Of a stretch of 7,189 nt of DNA, positions 6,097 through 7,189 are shown piece by piece (within the stretch, counting starts at the first letter, position 1; each line of letters starts with the position of its first letter). The notes beneath the pieces are model-generated. The model made no database searches, was not told the DNA's origin, and was given only the letters and a program-made list of their open reading frames with translations. Location of the stretch: contig PLSN01000490.1 in NCBI GenBank assembly GCA_003165135.1, positions 3,179 through 10,367 of the forward strand, given 5' to 3'. Position numbers and translations under genes: made by a program. The stretch comes from Bacteroidota bacterium. GTDB lineage: Bacteria; Bacteroidota; Bacteroidia; Chitinophagales; LD1.

Positions 6097-6870
6097 ATGG
6101 CTGATCTCAAAGTTTTATCCTACAATGTCAACGGCGTACGCTCTGCTATCAAAAAAGGCCTGCTGGACTGGCTCAAAGGAATGGATGCCGATGTGGTATG
6201 CCTGCAGGAACTCAAAGCCGATGATGGGGCTTTTGATACAGCTGCATTTCAAACAATTGGCTATCACTCATTCACTTTCCCGGCGGAGAAAAAGGGCTAC
6301 AGCGGCGTAGCCATACTCAGTAAAGTTAAGCCCGATAAGGTAGTAAAAGGCTGCGGTATTAAAGAATACGACGATGAGGGCCGCATCATTCGCATAGACA
6401 TCGGCGACCTGAGCATCATAAGCATATATATCCCCAGCGGTACGACAGGAGAGCTGCGGCAGGCCGTCAAGATGAAATACCTCGATGATATCTATACCTA
6501 CATTCATAAACTTGAAAAAGAAAGGCCCAAACTGCTGGTCTGCGGCGACTATAATATCTGTCATAAACCGATAGATATCCATAATCCTATCGCTAATAAA
6601 GACACATCAGGCTTCAAACCCGAAGAGCGCGCATGGATGGACAAATTTTTTGACTCAGGGTTCATAGATACGTTCCGTGTCTTTCATCCCGAGCCAGATC
6701 AATACTCCTGGTGGAGCCTCCGCGCCAATTCAAGAGCCAATAACAAAGGCTGGCGAATAGACTATATCTCTGCCACAAAGAATCTCCAAAAAAATCTGCT
6801 CGATGCGGCGATGTATCAGGAGGCGAAGCACTCCGACCACTGCCCGGTATATCTGAAGCTGAAGAAGTAG
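6097..6870 (+). CDS. xth: Exodeoxyribonuclease III (AP endonuclease, ExoIII/ExoA family)
   Basis: A 257-residue cytoplasmic DNA-repair nuclease that cuts 5' to abasic sites in base-excision repair and degrades duplex DNA from 3' ends. All expected residues of the exonuclease-endonuclease-phosphatase fold are present: Asn10/Asn12 in SYNVNG, Glu38 in LQELKAD (Mg ligand), Tyr111 in SIYIPSG, Asp151 and Asn153 in GDYNICH, Asp222 in RIDYIS, and Asp247-His248 in HSDHCPV. The length fits the family (about 250-270). The ATG at 6097 leads straight into the first conserved strand, so the start is secure. It is divergent from the MBL gene and convergent with the OmpA-like gene, from which it is separated by only 2 nt; it therefore looks like a single-gene transcript. 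No residue appears to be missing. Confidence 0.95.
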   Translation: MADLKVLSYNVNGVRSAIKKGLLDWLKGMDADVVCLQELKADDGAFDTAAFQTIGYHSFTFPAEKKGYSGVAILSKVKPDKVVKGCGIKEYDDEGRIIRIDIGDLSIISIYIPSGTTGELRQAVKMKYLDDIYTYIHKLEKERPKLLVCGDYNICHKPIDIHNPIANKDTSGFKPEERAWMDKFFDSGFIDTFRVFHPEPDQYSWWSLRANSRANNKGWRIDYISATKNLQKNLLDAAMYQEAKHSDHCPVYLKLKK

Positions 6871-6872
6871 TT

Positions 6873-7189
6873 CTACTTATGCACTATGACTATCTCGACC
6901 CGTCGGTTCACATGAGCGGCTGCAGTATCGACCATGTCATGTAGCATCAGCGGCTGTCTATTGCTGAAACCCTGATATGTCATCCGCTCCGGGTCTATGC
7001 CATTATTCACGAGATAGTCATAGATATATTTCGCCCTGCCTATAGAGAGCTCCATGTCCGATGTGCAGCATACATGCCCATTCAGTTTGATCTCGAGCGT
7101 AGGGTTTTCGAGCATGATCTGTAGTAGTGCCTTTAAGGTCGGCAAACTTTCCTCCAGTAGGGTTGTTTCGTTGTTTACGAAGTTGAGGT
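6873..7189 (-). CDS. OmpA-like C-terminal domain protein, 5' end outside the window
   Basis: The last 105 codons are visible, stopping at TAG (plus-strand 6873-6875); the frame stays open to the right edge, so the gene continues beyond it. The piece covers most of an OmpA-like domain: NFVNNETTLLEESLPTLKAL (the usual 'F..n...L...s...L' strand and helix), NPTLEIKLNGH, LSIGRAKYIYDYL, 'NGIDPERMTYQGFSNRQPL' and NRRVEIVI. Such domains bind peptidoglycan diaminopimelate and anchor outer-membrane or periplasmic proteins to the cell wall. The usual GHTD is GHVCC here: the ligand Asp is replaced by a Cys pair (codons at 7065-7070), and the following loop is about 4 residues shorter, while the conserved Arg (7035-7037) is kept. 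I recall GHVCC forms from other Bacteroidota. The N-terminal domains are unknown. Confidence 0.85.
   Translation of the reverse strand, partial: LNFVNNETTLLEESLPTLKALLQIMLENPTLEIKLNGHVCCTSDMELSIGRAKYIYDYLVNNGIDPERMTYQGFSNRQPLMLHDMVDTAAAHVNRRVEIVIVHK

Noticed and set aside
6873..7145. OmpA-like gene as a complete 90-residue protein starting at a TTG (7145)
   Set aside because: The frame is open to the window edge and the upstream codons encode the expected first strand of the OmpA domain, so the gene is truncated by the window, not short.

Overview
The window looks like an ordinary housekeeping stretch of a Bacteroidota chromosome, most likely from the Chitinophagales/Sphingobacteriales side. 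The reasons are a DUF4175 protein of the type common in that phylum, a YbeY with the phylum-like HGxLHLxGYKDK motif, a textbook Bacteroidota promoter (TTTG, 19 nt, TATATTTG) at 3843-3873, near-absence of Shine-Dalgarno sequences, and short intergenic repeats. I saw no tRNA, rRNA, CRISPR array, insertion sequence or phage gene.

Layout. 1-110 is the 3' end of a GNAT acetyltransferase gene. 111-261 is a non-coding gap with short AATCCTG-type repeats. 262-3807 is a very large membrane-anchored DUF4175 protein with coiled coils and a Lys/Asp-rich tract. After a short gap with a strong promoter come an RsbW-like ATP-binding protein (3890-4288) and ybeY (4293-4721), which form a two-gene operon with a 4-nt gap. 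On the minus strand, a 61-residue zinc-ribbon protein (4718-4903) shares its stop region with ybeY, and upstream of it lies a NAPE-PLD/UlaG-like metallo-beta-lactamase-fold hydrolase (4975-5973). A divergent intergenic region (5974-6096) carries two facing arrays of 7-nt repeats. Exodeoxyribonuclease III (xth, 6097-6870) follows on the plus strand. It meets, tail to tail with 2 nt between, a minus-strand OmpA-like C-terminal domain that runs off the right edge.

How the genes work together. The only cluster that looks functionally meaningful is DUF4175 / RsbW-like ATPase / YbeY, an order I recall from other Bacteroidota. It combines envelope-anchored, partner-switch-like and rRNA-maturation functions, but no mechanism linking them can be read from the sequence. 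The other genes (MBL hydrolase, zinc ribbon, Xth, OmpA-like) look like independent units. No obvious new defence or mobile system is present. The best items for a second look are the mirrored heptamer arrays each ending exactly 7 nt before a start codon, the OmpA-like domain whose peptidoglycan-binding Asp is replaced by a twin Cys, and the YbeY metal-ligand substitution.
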